A stretch of DNA of 64,000 bases from Eutreptiella sp. 'Long Island Sound 2002' (GCA_964036045.1 OZ038381.1:115465790-115529789); one strand, 5' to 3'; counted from the first letter of the stretch, positions 42,998 to 54,234 are shown. Made by a program: numbers and translations. Notes: generated by a model not told the origin, from the sequence alone.

Positions 42998-44517
42998 GTT
43001 GAGAAGCCCAGAAAGGCAGAGAACCCCACCACAAAGCAAGACAAAGGGCAGAGTGATAGGGAGTGTAGTAGTAAGCGACGGGAGCAGATGCAGGCAGATG
43101 AGGAAGGACGGTATAAGGTACCCTTCAAATGTTGTCAAATGTTGTTCATTTAGTGCATACGTATCAACCTTTAGATTTGACCTTTTCGCATGTCTCCAGG
43201 AGCACACAGAAGAGGAGAAAGTGGAGAAGGGAGCCAGAGCAGAAGAGGACAGAAACAAGGCGGAGGCGGCAAACAGCCAAAAGCAGGCGGATGAGCAGCA
43301 ACAGCAAAAGGTAACCTTTCAAACCTCTGCAGTTCCGCTCTCTCACTTCTGTCCATACATATCGTGTTTTTCTCTCTCTGAGTGAAGGAGATGGGAGTTT
43401 TATTTTTGCACGTTCCCAGGAGTGCACCGAACGAGAGAAGGCGGAGGGGCGAGCTCCAAATACAGCGGAAGGGCGGTACTTGGTTCTAGGTACGCACCGA
43501 CCGAAGCAAGCGAATGAGGAGCAACAGCAAAAGGTATCGTTCCAAAGTTGTGCAGCCAGGGTCTGTCAATTCTGTGAATACATATCGCGTTAATTTCCCT
43601 CCAACTGACCGAGATGGGATTTTTTTTTTTGCATGTCCCCAGGAGTGCATCGAGCGAGAGGAGGCGGAGAAGCGAAACAGAGCAGAAGAGGACAGAAAAT
43701 GGGCGGCGGCAGCGCACCGACCAAAGCAACTGGATGAGGAGCAACAGCAAAAGGTGACGTTCCAAAGTGGTGCAGTTAGGGTCTTTCAATTTGGTGCATG
43801 CATAATGCGTTAATTTCTCTCCAACCTACCGAGATGCGATTTCGATTTTTGCATGTCCCCAGGAGCGGACCGAACCAGAGGAAGCGGAGACGCGAGAAAA
43901 AGCAGAAGAGGTTCATTTTATTCGAATTGACAGATATGGGATTTTGTTTTTTGCATATCCCCAGGAGTGCACCGAACGAGTGGAGGCAGACAAGAGGAAG
44001 GCGGGGGCGGCAAAGCGTCAAAAGCAAGTAGATGGGGAGCAACAGCGAAAGGTAACCATCCAAAGTTCTGCAGTACCGCTCTCTGGATTCTGTGCATACG
44101 TGTCGTGTTGGTTTCCTTTCAATTGACGGAGATCGGGTTTTGTTTTTTGCATGTCCCGAGGAGCGAACCAAACGAGGGGAGGCAGACAGAAAGAAGGCTG
44201 AGGCGGCAAAGCGTCAAAAGCTAGTGGATGAGATGCAACAGCAAAAGGTAAGCATCCAAAGTTCTGCAGTAACACTCTCTTGATTCTGTGCATATGTATC
44301 GTGTTCATTTCTTTCCAATTGACGGAGATCTGAAATTTGATTTTTGCATGTCCCCAGGAGCGCAACGAACGGAAGCGAGGAAGCAACACGAGAACCGGCA
44401 AGCGCAAAATGTCAACACGGCATCAGAGTGCAAGACCAAAAGCGAGGGTCCCGACGTTATCGCTCTTCCACTGCCTCCACCATTCAGCCGAAAGCGAACA
44501 GAGCCTCTCAAGGTGTT
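42998..44517 (+). CDS. Multi-exon coiled-coil protein (best host-gene candidate)
   Basis: Exons by splice signals and open frame: 42998-43117, 43200-43310, 43420-43533, 43643-43753, 43863-43910, 43965-44051, 44161-44247 and 44358-~44517. The first seven are multiples of three, all phase 0, and encode Glu/Lys/Arg/Gln-rich helix of the type ERxEAEKRxRAEEDRKKAEA, AKRQKQxDEEQQQK, each repeating the last, so the protein is a long charged coiled coil built by exon duplication. Every acceptor is AG|G and every donor GT. Introns are 82, 109, 109, 109, 54, 109 and 110 nt. The last exon has a ~4-nt deletion that shifts frame relative to its relatives. Upstream exons and the start codon are not identified; the gene may continue to the Gln-rich ORF at 48.1 kb. 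Function unknown; scaffold or cytoskeletal roles are only guesses. Confidence 0.65.
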
Positions 44518-44691
44518 TGCATTCCTGTCACTGTACCCCTCAGCAAAATGTAGCATAATCTGCCTGTCCAACGGCCACCACATCAGAAACTCTTCAAACC
44601 TTTGGCAACAGAGAACAGCATCCATGCGAGGTTTCATCCGCGTCAAAAGAGTCGCAGAGGTGCTGGGTTCTGACAGTGTCATGCTGACAGC

Positions 44692-45010
44692 CATGTGCTC
44701 TTGTGAGCTCCAAATACAGTGGCAGGGCGGTACCTTGGTGCAGGCACCAATCAACGTTGTGGCAACCATTTCGCATACCACGCCACGTTGCTGTAGGCTG
44801 TTTCTTGATTTTTTCTTTCCTAACATGCTAGAACCTTCCAGACCGGCAGCCATGTGCTCTTGCGAGCTCCAGATACAATGGTAGGGCAGTACTTGGGTGC
44901 AGGCACCAATCAGCGTGGTAGTAACTATTTCGCATACCACTCCTCGTTGCTGTAGGCTGTTTTGGATTTTCTTTCTTCTAAGATGCTAGAACCTTCCAGA
45001 CCGGGATGGC
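44692..45010. repeat. 159-bp tandem duplication, two copies
   Basis: CATGTGCTCTTG.GAGCTCC starts at 44692 and again at 44851; both copies end with TGCTAGAACCTTCCAGACCGG. The first half of the unit is an inverted copy of 45325-45470 and also resembles a segment inside exon 43420-43533. Confidence 0.8.
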
Positions 45011-46571
45011 CCAAACTGCCTGAATGGCAGCTTTCACAGAAATCTCTGGCCAACAGACGCAGCCTTGTGAGGTCGTATGCAAAATCGTTGCATTGCGGGC
45101 ACCTGATTGCGGAGCATGCAGTCAAGCGATCACTCAATAGAGACAGACTGGGGGCAAGACCGGCCGAATTTGAGCAATGGAGGGATACCCTCATTGCAAA
45201 GTTTACAAGCCATGATACATGGGAAGATTTCATTCGCCCGCGCAGAAATAATGATGGCAATGGTCAGGGGGTGTATAGGACAGGCGTGACCAATCTCATG
45301 CAGCTTTTGACAGCTGACATGGGGATTGCTACCACACCGGTAGGTGCGTACCTAGACCCAAGTACCGCCCTTCCACTGTATTCGGAGCTCGCAAGACCAC
45401 ATGGCTGCCTGCATGACGCTGTCAGAACCCCGCAGCTTTGCGTCTTTTTTGACGCCAATGAAATGTACGGGGGCCGCGAATGCCAGGTGCTGAGCGTACA
45501 TCTACCGCAAGCACGTCAGCCACACCAAGTCCTTCTGCAAAGTTTCCTCGCCAGATACCTGGACCAGGATGATCACATCCCCACCTTGTCGCAGTTTGAG
45601 TGCATGGACCTGCTTCCTGCCCTTGAAAAGGCGTTGAAGAGCAGCTGGGGTGGTGAAAGCATGGTGCTGGTTTTTTCTCCTGATTATGCAGCCTACTACC
45701 GAAGTACAGGGACGACTCCACCAAGAGCAGATTCCTGTTGTGTGGAGTGCTATGGTTCAAAGAAACTGTGGAAGCACCCTGATTGGAAACAGAGGCCTTT
45801 GCAGGATTTTCACAACTACCCTTCACGCTGCGCTCCCTTCTCTCGCCTCGTGAAATGACGCCTCAACAGCGTGTATGATGTACACCACTGCAACAATCAC
45901 GTGCTGGCAAACAGGGGGAAAACCCCTTGTGGTTCTGGACCAGAGCAAACCTGCCTGAGGAATACACTGTACAACTGAAGACAATTTTGGAGAAATATTT
46001 TACGCGCTTTCCGTACTACCCACCCTTCAAAGAAGCTATTTGCAAAAGGGACTGGTCACCCCCAAACATTGTCACGAAGGATATCCTGAAGGAGGATTCT
46101 TCTTGGAAAGCCCTGTCTGATCTGTTCCCACGAACAGCAAATGGTCTCACAGTCAAACGGAACGGTGTAATTCTGCAGGATCCAATACACGGATATTTGA
46201 GACTGATGCGGATTCTGATGGTCTGGCTGATAAGCTGGAGTCAGGAGAGTGTTGACCAGCGTGATGACATGTGCTGTGAAGCCACCAGCTTTTTTTGGAC
46301 CTCAGCCTTCCCCTGCGCCGGTTTGGAGTCTCAATTCATTTTTTTTGGAGCATTACAACCCCCGGCTGCGCAAACATGCCAACCTCGTGGGCATGTCATC
46401 AGAGGAGGGCCAGCATGTCCACCAGTCCCACTCCAAGATTGTGCAAAAACGCCCCTCTTGCCCACGAGGGAAATGCTAAGTGGGGCTGCTGGATATCATG
46501 AAGCATGTCAGATTCTGCTTGGGGCTGTGGAGGCAAGCCTGGCTGTCTCCAACTCTCTGGTACACGCATGA
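44983..46571 (+). pseudogene. Long unrecognised ORF, broken (possible transposon protein)
   Basis: An ATG at 44983 opens 291 codons to a TGA at 45856. The same frame then continues (RLNSVYDVHHCNNHVLANRG), suggesting a nonsense mutation, possibly of a Trp codon. Near the G/A/C homopolymers at 45912-45930 the frame shifts, and ORF 45927-46571 continues (LPEEYTVQLKTILEKYF, FPYYPPFKEAICKRDW, DPIHGYLRLMRILMVW). The product is well-mixed globular sequence with CCVECYGSKKLWKHPDW, HNYPSRC and HHCNNH, which could bind zinc. Parts recur inverted at 44600-44720, so it behaves like a mobile element. I do not recognise a transposase or recombinase family. Confidence 0.45.
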
Positions 46572-46823
46572 ACCGAAATCGTCAGCTGACAATTAGCGGT
46601 ATACCACCTTCTTGCCACCACATCCCTTCTCCTGTGATAGATATACTACTTTTGGCCATTTCCTGCTAATGTTGCTAATGTTTCATTGTTTATGGATTAG
46701 GATACCCTTCTGTATCTCTTTCGACTTCTGTCGTCCACAGGATCCATTGAAGAGAGCCAATGGGGTCCCGCTGCCGTTGACGAAGCCGCTGTTTGACGCA
46801 ATTCAGAAATTTGGCAGAAGTCT

Positions 46824-47447
46824 GTGGTACGACGTGACTGGAGCTCAAGAGCCTGTGGAATCCCCGCTGCTGACATCATCAAGCATCTTGAGCGGATCTG
46901 CCCTGTGCTCGGAATGGCGTGCCCCGGTGCTGCCCAAGTGATAACGCTCACAGATCGTCCGGTCCCCTGCGGGTTGGTTAACATGGAGAGTGTGCTAATG
47001 ATTTGTCTTGTGTGCTTGGGCCGAGAGGCCAGTCTTTTTTGCGTAATGCATACTCTTGACACAATTCGGTACAGCGCAACCCCTCTGTCACTGTCACCAG
47101 GTGACACTGTGTTTCTGTCAGTTGAGAAGCACTGGATGCTGCAAAAGTTGTGTCCAGGCATTAATTTTTTTGCTGCGCTACCATTCTTGAATTTGCGAAA
47201 TGCACCACTCGTGCCTGACGATAGCTGTTGGAGCAGCAAACATTTACAACTGTCCAGTGTGACCTGGAGTGACCTGCGCACGGTGACACTGTGCAGATGT
47301 ATGACGGCCTTAGGGATGCTTCGGTTCTGCTGCACACCCGATTGTTGTGGAGGCCCACTGTGCGTTGTCCCGGTCTGTCGCGAAAAGGGCAGCCCCTGTT
47401 CCCAGGCAGGTCGACAGTCCAGCTTGAACGGGGGGTCACTGTTTTAG
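46824..47447 (+). CDS. Unrecognised Cys-rich ORF
   Basis: 207 codons open from a GTG, with the first in-frame ATG at 46914. The middle is plausible protein (IPAADIIKHLERICPVLGMA, DTIRYSATPLSLSPGDTVF). A possible acceptor (GTCGTCCACAG) lies at 46741, and the following bases are open in another frame to 46941, so the splice or frame relationship is unresolved. Rich in Cys with a CCTPDCC cluster. Function unknown. Confidence 0.25.
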   Translation: MVRRDWSSRACGIPAADIIKHLERICPVLGMACPGAAQVITLTDRPVPCGLVNMESVLMICLVCLGREASLFCVMHTLDTIRYSATPLSLSPGDTVFLSVEKHWMLQKLCPGINFFAALPFLNLRNAPLVPDDSCWSSKHLQLSSVTWSDLRTVTLCRCMTALGMLRFCCTPDCCGGPLCVVPVCREKGSPCSQAGRQSSLNGGSLF

Positions 47448-47772
47448 TATTAGCCGTGATTCCTTCCAACCCGGCTTCCTGGGATGTCGTCGGCGTCTGT
47501 GCATCCTGCTGTATGACAGGGCGGGCAGACTTCAGATCTCTTCTGCGGTTTTCAGAATCCAGCCTCAGACAAATTGCCACGGCTGACTAGCAGGGCTGCG
47601 AAGCAGGGAGGACCTGGATGGAAGGTTTGTAATCCAGGCACTGCATTTATTTCCAGTTTCCTCAGAGGAGTCAGTCCTGCGGTCCGCACCAGGCCAAGGG
47701 TGAACTCGCATATGAGGAAAGTCGGCGAGCACACGTCTCCCTGAGATCACAAACCTCAGTACCACAGCGGTG

Positions 47773-47901
47773 AAGAATGAATCTGTCACTACGAACGGAA
47801 AACCGAAACCGAACCCGAAACGGAACTCAACCACAAAGCCACCACCAAAACCGAAACCAAAACCGAAACCCAAACCAAAACCAAAACAAAAAGGCCATTA
47901 A
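47773..47901 (+). CDS. Lys-Pro repeat segment
   Basis: In this frame AAACCG/AAACCA codon pairs encode a run of PKPKPKPKP after KPKPNPKRNS, ending at a TAA at 47899. The alternative frame reads NRNQNRNPNQN, so the segment is low-complexity in any frame. If coding, it would be a disordered linker, possibly of the same gene as the Gln-rich ORF downstream. Confidence 0.3.
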   Translation, partial: KNESVTTNGKPKPNPKRNSTTKPPPKPKPKPKPKPKPKQKGH

Positions 47902-48152
47902 AACGACAGCCCACCAAGCAAAAAGCCGAAGAAGGAAGGGACGGGCAGTGGGACGGTGAAAGAAGAGGCTGACCTTGCTTAGCGGCTCTTGGCTGCACTT
48001 GAACAAACAACTCAACAAAAAAACAACCGAAAAAGCCCTCTGAAGCGCAAACGCAGGCAAGGTAAAATAGTGAAAATACGACGAAAAAAGGAAGAGTTAA
48101 ACAGGAGTCAGGAGAGCACATGTCTCAGCAGGTATCTCAGGTGTCTCAATAG

Positions 48153-48187
48153 GTGTCTCCGAACCCCCCTGGGCAGGTGTTTCAGCA

Positions 48188-48221
<34 letters not shown>

Positions 48222-48503
48222 CAGCAGCAGTTGCCGCTGCAGATGCAGATGCAGACCCAAGTGCAGCAGCAGCAGCAGCACCAGCAGATGCACCAGCAGG
48301 CCCAGCAGCAGCAGCAGCAGCAGCAGCATATGGGTCCGTTGCAAATGAACATGCCAGTTGCCATGCCCATGGCCATGCCAAAGCCAGCCATGAACATGCA
48401 CCAGCTGCAAACGCCCATGCAGCCCATGCAGCCCATGCAGCAGCTTTGTTCGACCATGAGCAGCATGCAGCCCTTTGGTGTTCCAATGTACCGGCCCTAT
48501 TAG
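48153..48503 (+). CDS. Gln/Met-rich low-complexity ORF
   Basis: Encodes three polyglutamine runs (mostly CAG) separated by Met-Gln segments (LPLQMQMQTQVQ), then a Met/Pro-rich region (MNMPVAMPMAMPKPAMNM, QPMQPMQPMQQL) ending in GVPMYRPY before a TAG. The frame is open upstream (MSQQVSQVSQ) except for one TAG at 48151-48153, directly before the VSPNPP segment. That could be a nonsense change of a CAG in this repeat. Gln/Met-rich tails are common in disordered regulatory or RNA-binding proteins (general knowledge). It looks like the 3' end of a larger gene. Confidence 0.45.
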
Positions 48504-48680
48504 CAGCGCCTCCATATATGTCTTTTGTTTTTTCCCTCTCCAAAAAAAAACTTTGTGCTCTTCGAGCTTGGAGATTTAAGTTTATTGCTGTGTTTGTGAA
48601 TACGGCAGAATTATATCTCTGGAACTGCAGATGCCTGAGCTCTGTGTTCATTATGCACTTTGTGCGATGTTGAACTGATT

Positions 48681-50958
48681 GAGAGAACCAGATGCTCAGA
48701 TGCTCACAGTCGATCGGCTTGTTGCGATTGTCCTTTGTTTTGATTACCATTGGTGGTTCCTTGGATTCGAATGGAAGAACGTTTTGTAGGATCATTGACG
48801 ACCGCCAGGGTCGGGGACGGACCCACTGAAACGTGTTTGCAGTTGTATTGGAGGAACATATCGGGGGTTGCAGGGCCGCCAGCACAAAAACAAAATCAGT
48901 CTTCGCCCGAAAAAAGCCATCAATTGCCTATTTTTGGCCGAAAGAATGCACGAACGGTTTGTAGGATGATTGACGACCGCCAGGGTTGGGGAGGGACCCA
49001 CTGAAACATGTTTGGAACTGTATTGGAGCAACCTATCGGGGGTTGCGGGGCCGCCAGCACCAAAAAAATCACTTTTCGCCCAAAAATGGCCGAAAATTGC
49101 CAATTGTTTGCCAAAGATAGTGTTTTTTCGGCCAGGGTCGTGAGTTGTAGGGCTCCATACCCTATTCTGAGGGTGTCCAACCTAGTGATATGTGTTTGTA
49201 ATTGTATTGGTGCAGCCTATTAGGTGTTGCAGGGCCGCCAGCACAAAGAAAAACAGTTTTTGTCCAAAAATGGCAAAAAATTGCCAATTTTCGGGCAAAA
49301 ATAGTGTATTTTTGGAGAACAATCGAGTAGGAGGAACCCTCCTCTCCTATTTTGAGAGTGTATAATTAAAGAAGAAAGGTTCCCTTTGGTCCTTTTGGGT
49401 ACAAAACCTATTTTCATGGTATTTTTGTGCCTATACTATACTATACAGGTACGCTGGTGTGCAGCACTGTTCTGCAGCACCACCCCAGAGGAGACAAAAA
49501 TACTCCAAAATAGGCCGCATTCCAGGGTTTTTGATCGTTTGAGAGAACGTTCGGCTGGGGGAAAGCCCCCAATCCGTATTTTGAGGCAAGAGAATATCAA
49601 GAAAAGGGCAATTTCTGTCAAAAATCCTCTACAGGCAGGTACACTGTTTTGCAGGACAAGCCAAGAGCAGGCAAAAATACCCCAAAATAGGCCAAATTTG
49701 ACGATTTTTCGTATTTTTGGACAAACCCTGGTTAGGAGGACCCCCCCCCCATTTTGGGGCCGTAAAAACCAAAAGTAATAGGTTTTTTTCTCGGGAAAAT
49801 CCCCTTTTTTCTGAGTTTTCGACTCTCGGGAAAAAACAGGTCCTAAAATCATTGGTGAAAAAATCGGAATTTCTGTCGAATATCCTCTATAGGCAGGTAC
49901 ACTGGTGTGCAGCACTGTTCTGCAGGACCAGCCCAGAGCAGGCAAAAATACCCCACAAAAGGCCACCTTTCAGGGTTTTTGATATTTTTGGACATGACAT
50001 GGATAGGAGGACAGCCCCCCTCCCTACTTTGGAGCCGTAGATCCCAAAAATTAGGTCATTTTCGCGGAAAATCTCTTTTTGCTGACTTTTGAATTTTGGG
50101 GGGAAAAAGCTGCTAAAATCATAGGTGCAGAAGGTCTTTCACCGAAGGGTACAACATCTGTTTGTACATGTTCGCCTTTCCGGTTGTCTTCGGCTCCTGC
50201 TTCCCCTATATCCTTCTCCTTCGCCTTGCCTTCACGTGTCCGCACGTGCAACTGGCTGAAAACAGCTCCCAGGCTTCAAAGGGAATCATCCTCAAGCGCA
50301 CCTAGGGGCACTGAAGGTCCTCAGCTTCAGCTTAACCAGGAGGTTTGGGCTTTGGTGCCAGCTTGGCTGCTGCCACCGAAGGCGCTGTCGTCTCAGCAGT
50401 GTCCTTGGTGTCCATTATATTTTCTCCCGCCCTTGAAGAGTGATAAGTCTCGTCACACAAGCTGTACTACACGGAACGGCAGGTACGCAAAGACTGTAAA
50501 GCTCTGCTACCAGAAGGTTCTAACAGCTTTCATTAATGAGGTTCTTGATTTGTTTGTTTTCTATTCTGCTCCTGCTTGCTCCTGCTGCTTCTTAGTGATG
50601 CCTTGGTTTTTAATTGCCAATGATTTTGGTAAAATAAAGGGATAGTCTAAAGGCTCCCAAGTACCAACAGTGCAAAGGATGAACTTCAGGTTCAAATCCA
50701 CAACATGAAGGGCTGCTGTCAATGGAGAAAAGACAGACATTGTTTTTACACAAAAAAACGCACAAAGACTACAGATTTGGAGACGATAATTGCGAAACTG
50801 CCCACATGGGCACTATCTGCTTTTATAGTGACATCTAGAGATGTGCAGTCTGTGTTCTGGTTCCCATAGGTGCTGAAGTGGCATGGCTTGTGGCGCTGAG
50901 GTCACTGCAATGTCAGATCGGAGCCTCCCACTTAGCAAGGCTGACTGGGTATTGAATG
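48681..50958. repeat. Second tandem duplication, unit 1 (~2.28 kb)
   Basis: From GAGAGAACCAGATGCTCAG to the next occurrence at 50959. It contains about two ~176-bp monomers (GTTTTGTAGGATCATTGACG; GGTTGCAGGGCCGCCAGCA), then monomers built on GGTACACTGGTGTGCAGCAC, then a ~0.9-kb segment with the ORF at 50079-50645. Confidence 0.85.
50079..50645 (+). CDS. Unrecognised ORF in tandem unit 1
   Basis: 188 codons open from an alternative start. The copy in unit 2 (52717-53283) is interrupted because a Trp codon (TGG) in VPAWLLPP is TGA there, plus a frame change. The sequence contains a Ser/Pro-rich stretch and a hydrophobic Cys-rich C-terminus (FVFYSAPACSCCFLVMPWFL) that could be a membrane segment. 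Without a family match or a preserved second copy, coding status is doubtful. Confidence 0.2.
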   Translation: MLTFEFWGEKAAKIIGAEGLSPKGTTSVCTCSPFRLSSAPASPISFSFALPSRVRTCNWLKTAPRLQRESSSSAPRGTEGPQLQLNQEVWALVPAWLLPPKALSSQQCPWCPLYFLPPLKSDKSRHTSCTTRNGRYAKTVKLCYQKVLTAFINEVLDLFVFYSAPACSCCFLVMPWFLIANDFGKIKG

Positions 50959-53599
50959 GAGAGAACCAGATGCTCAGATGCTTAGAGTGGATCGGCTTGT
51001 TGCGGTTGTCCTCTCTTTTCATTACGATTGGTGGATCCTTGGATTCGAATGCACGAACGTTTTGTAGAGTCATTGACGACTGCCGGGGTCGGGGATGGAC
51101 GCACTGAAACGTGTTTGCAGTTGTATTGGTGGAACATATCGGGGGTTGCGAGGCCGTCAGCACGAAAAACAAATCAGTCTTCGCCCAAAAATGGCCATGA
51201 ATTGCCAACTTTTTGCCGCAAAAATGCACCAACGGTTTGTAGGATCATTGACAACCGCCGGGGTTGGGGACGGACCCACTGAAAGGTGTGTGCAGTTGTA
51301 TTGGAGGAACATATCGGGGGTTGCAGGGCCGCCAGCACAAAAATCAGTTTTCGCCCGAAAATGGCCATGAATTGCCTATTTTTGGTCGAAAGAATGCACA
51401 AACGGTTTGTAGGCTGATTGACGACCGCCGGGGTTGGGGAGGGACCCACTGAAACGTGTTTGCAGTTGTATTGGAGCAGCATATCGGGGGTTGGGGGGCC
51501 GCCAGCAAAAGGAGAAAATCAGTTTTCCCCCAAAAATGGCCAAAAATTGCCAAAATTTGGCCAAAAGAATGCACGAACGTTTTGTAGGATAATTGACCAC
51601 CGCCGGGGTCGGGCACGGACCCACTGAAATGTGTTTGGAACTGTATTGGAGCAAACTATCGGGGGTTGCAGGGCCATCAGCACCCAAAAAATCACTTTTT
51701 GCCCAAAAATGGCCAAAAAATGCCAATCTTTTGCCAAAGATAGTGTTTTTTCGGCCAGGGTCGTGAGTTGTAGGGCTCCATACCCTATTCTGAGGGTGTC
51801 CGACCTAGTGATATGTGTTTGGAATTGTATTGGAGCAGCCTATTGGGTGTTGCAGCGCCGCCAGCACAAAGAAAAACAGTTTTTGTCAAAAAATGGCAAA
51901 AAAATGCCAATTTTCGGCCAAAAACAGTGTATTGTTGGAGAACAATCGAGTAGGAGGAACCCTCCTCTCCTATGCTGAGGGTGCATAATTAAAAAAAAAG
52001 GTTTCCCTTGGTCCTTTTGGGTACAAAACCTATTTTCATGGTATTTTTGTGCCTATACTATACTATACAGGTACGCTGGTGTGCAGCACTGTTCTGCAGC
52101 ACCACCCCGGAGCAGACAAAAATACTCCAAAATAGGCCGCATTCCGGGGTTTTTTGATGATTTGGGAGAATGTTCGGGTGGGGGGAAGCCCCCCATCCGT
52201 ATTTTGGGGCAGGAGAATCCCAAGAAAAGGGCAATTTCTATCGAAAATCCTCTATAGGCAGGTACACTGGTGTGCAGCACTGTTTTGCAGGACGAGCCCA
52301 GAGCAGGCAAAAATACCCCAAAATAAGCCAAATTTGAGGATTTTTGGTATTTCTGGACAGACCCGGGTTGAGAGGACCGCCCCCTCCCATTTTGGGGCCG
52401 TAGAAACCAAAACTAATAGGTTATTTCCCCGCAAAAACCCCCTTTTTTCTGAGTTGTCGAATCTAGGGAAAAAACAGCTCCTAAAATCATTGGGGAAAAA
52501 ATTGGAATTTCTGTCAAATATCCTCTATAGGCAGGTACACTGGTGTGCAGCACTGTTCTGCAGGACCAGCCCAGAGCAGGCAAAACTACCCCACAAAAGG
52601 CCAAACTTCAGGGTTTTTGATATTTGTGGACATAACTCGGGTAGGAGGACACCCCCCCTCCCTATTTTGGAGCCGTAGATCCCAAAAATTAGGTCGATTT
52701 CGCGAAAAATCTCTTTTTGCTGACTTTTGAATTTCGGGGGAAAAAAGCTGCTAAAATCATAGGTGCAGAAGGTCTTGGACCAAAGGGTACATCATCTGTT
52801 TGTACATGTTCGCCTTTCCGGTTGTCTTCGGCTCCTGCTTCCCCTATATCCTTCTCCTTCGCCTTGCCTTCACGTGTCCGCACGTGCAACTGGCTGAAAA
52901 CAGCTCCCAGGCTTCAAAGGGAATCATCCTCAAGCGCACCTAAGGGCACTGAAGGTCCTCAGCTTCAGCTTAACCAGGAGGTTTGGGCTTTGGTGCCAGC
53001 TTGACTGCTGCCACCGAGGGCGCTGTCGTCTCGGCAGTGTCCTTGGTTTCCATCATATTTTCTCCCGCCCTTGAAGAGTGATAAGTCTCGTCACACAAGC
53101 TGTACTACACGGAATGGCAGGTACGCAAAGACTGTAAAGCTCTGCTACCAGAAGGTTCTAACAGCTTTCATTAATGAGGTTCTTGATTTGTTTGTTTTCT
53201 ATTCCGCTCCTGCTTGCTCCTGCTGCTTCTTAGTGATGCCTTGGTTTCTGATTGCCAATGATTTTGGTAAAATAAAGGGATAGTCTAAAGGCTCCCAAGT
53301 ACCAACAGTGCAAAGGATGAAATTCAGGTTCAAATCCACAACATGAAGGGCTGCGGTCAATGGAGAGAAGATAGACAGTGTTTTTACACAAAGAAGCGAA
53401 CAAAGACTACAGATTTGGAGACGATAATTGCAAAACTGCCCACATGGGCACTATCCCCTTTTATAGTGGCTACCAGAGATGTGCAGTCTGTGTTTTGGGT
53501 CCCATAGGTGCTGAGGTGGCATGGCTTGTGGCGCTGAGGTCACTGCCATGTCACGTTGGAGCCTCCCACTTAGCAAGGCTGACTGGGTATTGAATGGAG
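50959..53599. repeat. Second tandem duplication, unit 2 (~2.64 kb)
   Basis: Same order as unit 1, but about four ~175-bp monomers (at about 51059, 51235, 51405 and 51579) instead of two. This accounts for its ~350-bp greater length. The rest aligns closely. Confidence 0.85.
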
Positions 53600-54208
53600 G
53601 ACCAAAAGAGGTGCCCCAGCCCCCCTGGGTGCAGACCACTATAATAGCTAAGCATTCATGAGAAGATATAGAAAAGTGGACAGGCTCTAAAATCAGAGCA
53701 GCACCTCAGTTGATCAGGAAAATGGTGCTTATGTCAAAACAGTTCGGGGGTCAGGGGTCCATACAACATCCCAGATGTAGTGCCTGGTCTTACAGGTGAA
53801 AATGCCCTGTCACCTCTGTTTGGTGAGGCCAATACTAAGATAAAAATATAGTATGCCTCTAGGCATCTCTATCACAACTAAAGCTTATCCCTAGGCATGG
53901 AAATATACTTTATCTTCTTGCACTCTTGCTGCCGACCCAACAGCGCGCACAGTGGCGGGGGAGCGCCAGTGCCCAAACACAGACACCCTCCATCTGGGCA
54001 AGAGGCGGCCCCCCTCCTGAAGCGGTACCCAGAACCTATGGCCCATTGCCGGGAGGCCTGTGAGCCGTCACACCCGTGCAGAAGCCGTTGACACCGGCTG
54101 TCAGCGGGATATCCCTGTTCTCTAATCCGCGAAATCTTGAATCTGATTTCTAACCATTAAATCGATGTAGAATCACCACAATTTTATTGTCTTGGTCGAT
54201 TTTCGGTC

Positions 54209-54234
54209 AGAAATCGGTGAAATACCCGATTTCT
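54209..54234. other. Perfect 9-bp hairpin
   Basis: AGAAATCGG - 8-nt loop - CCGATTTCT. Confidence 0.6.

Noticed and set aside
48108-48515. Leu- or Ala/Cys-rich ORFs antisense to the CAG repeat
   Set aside because: Shadows of the CAG repeat in other frames.
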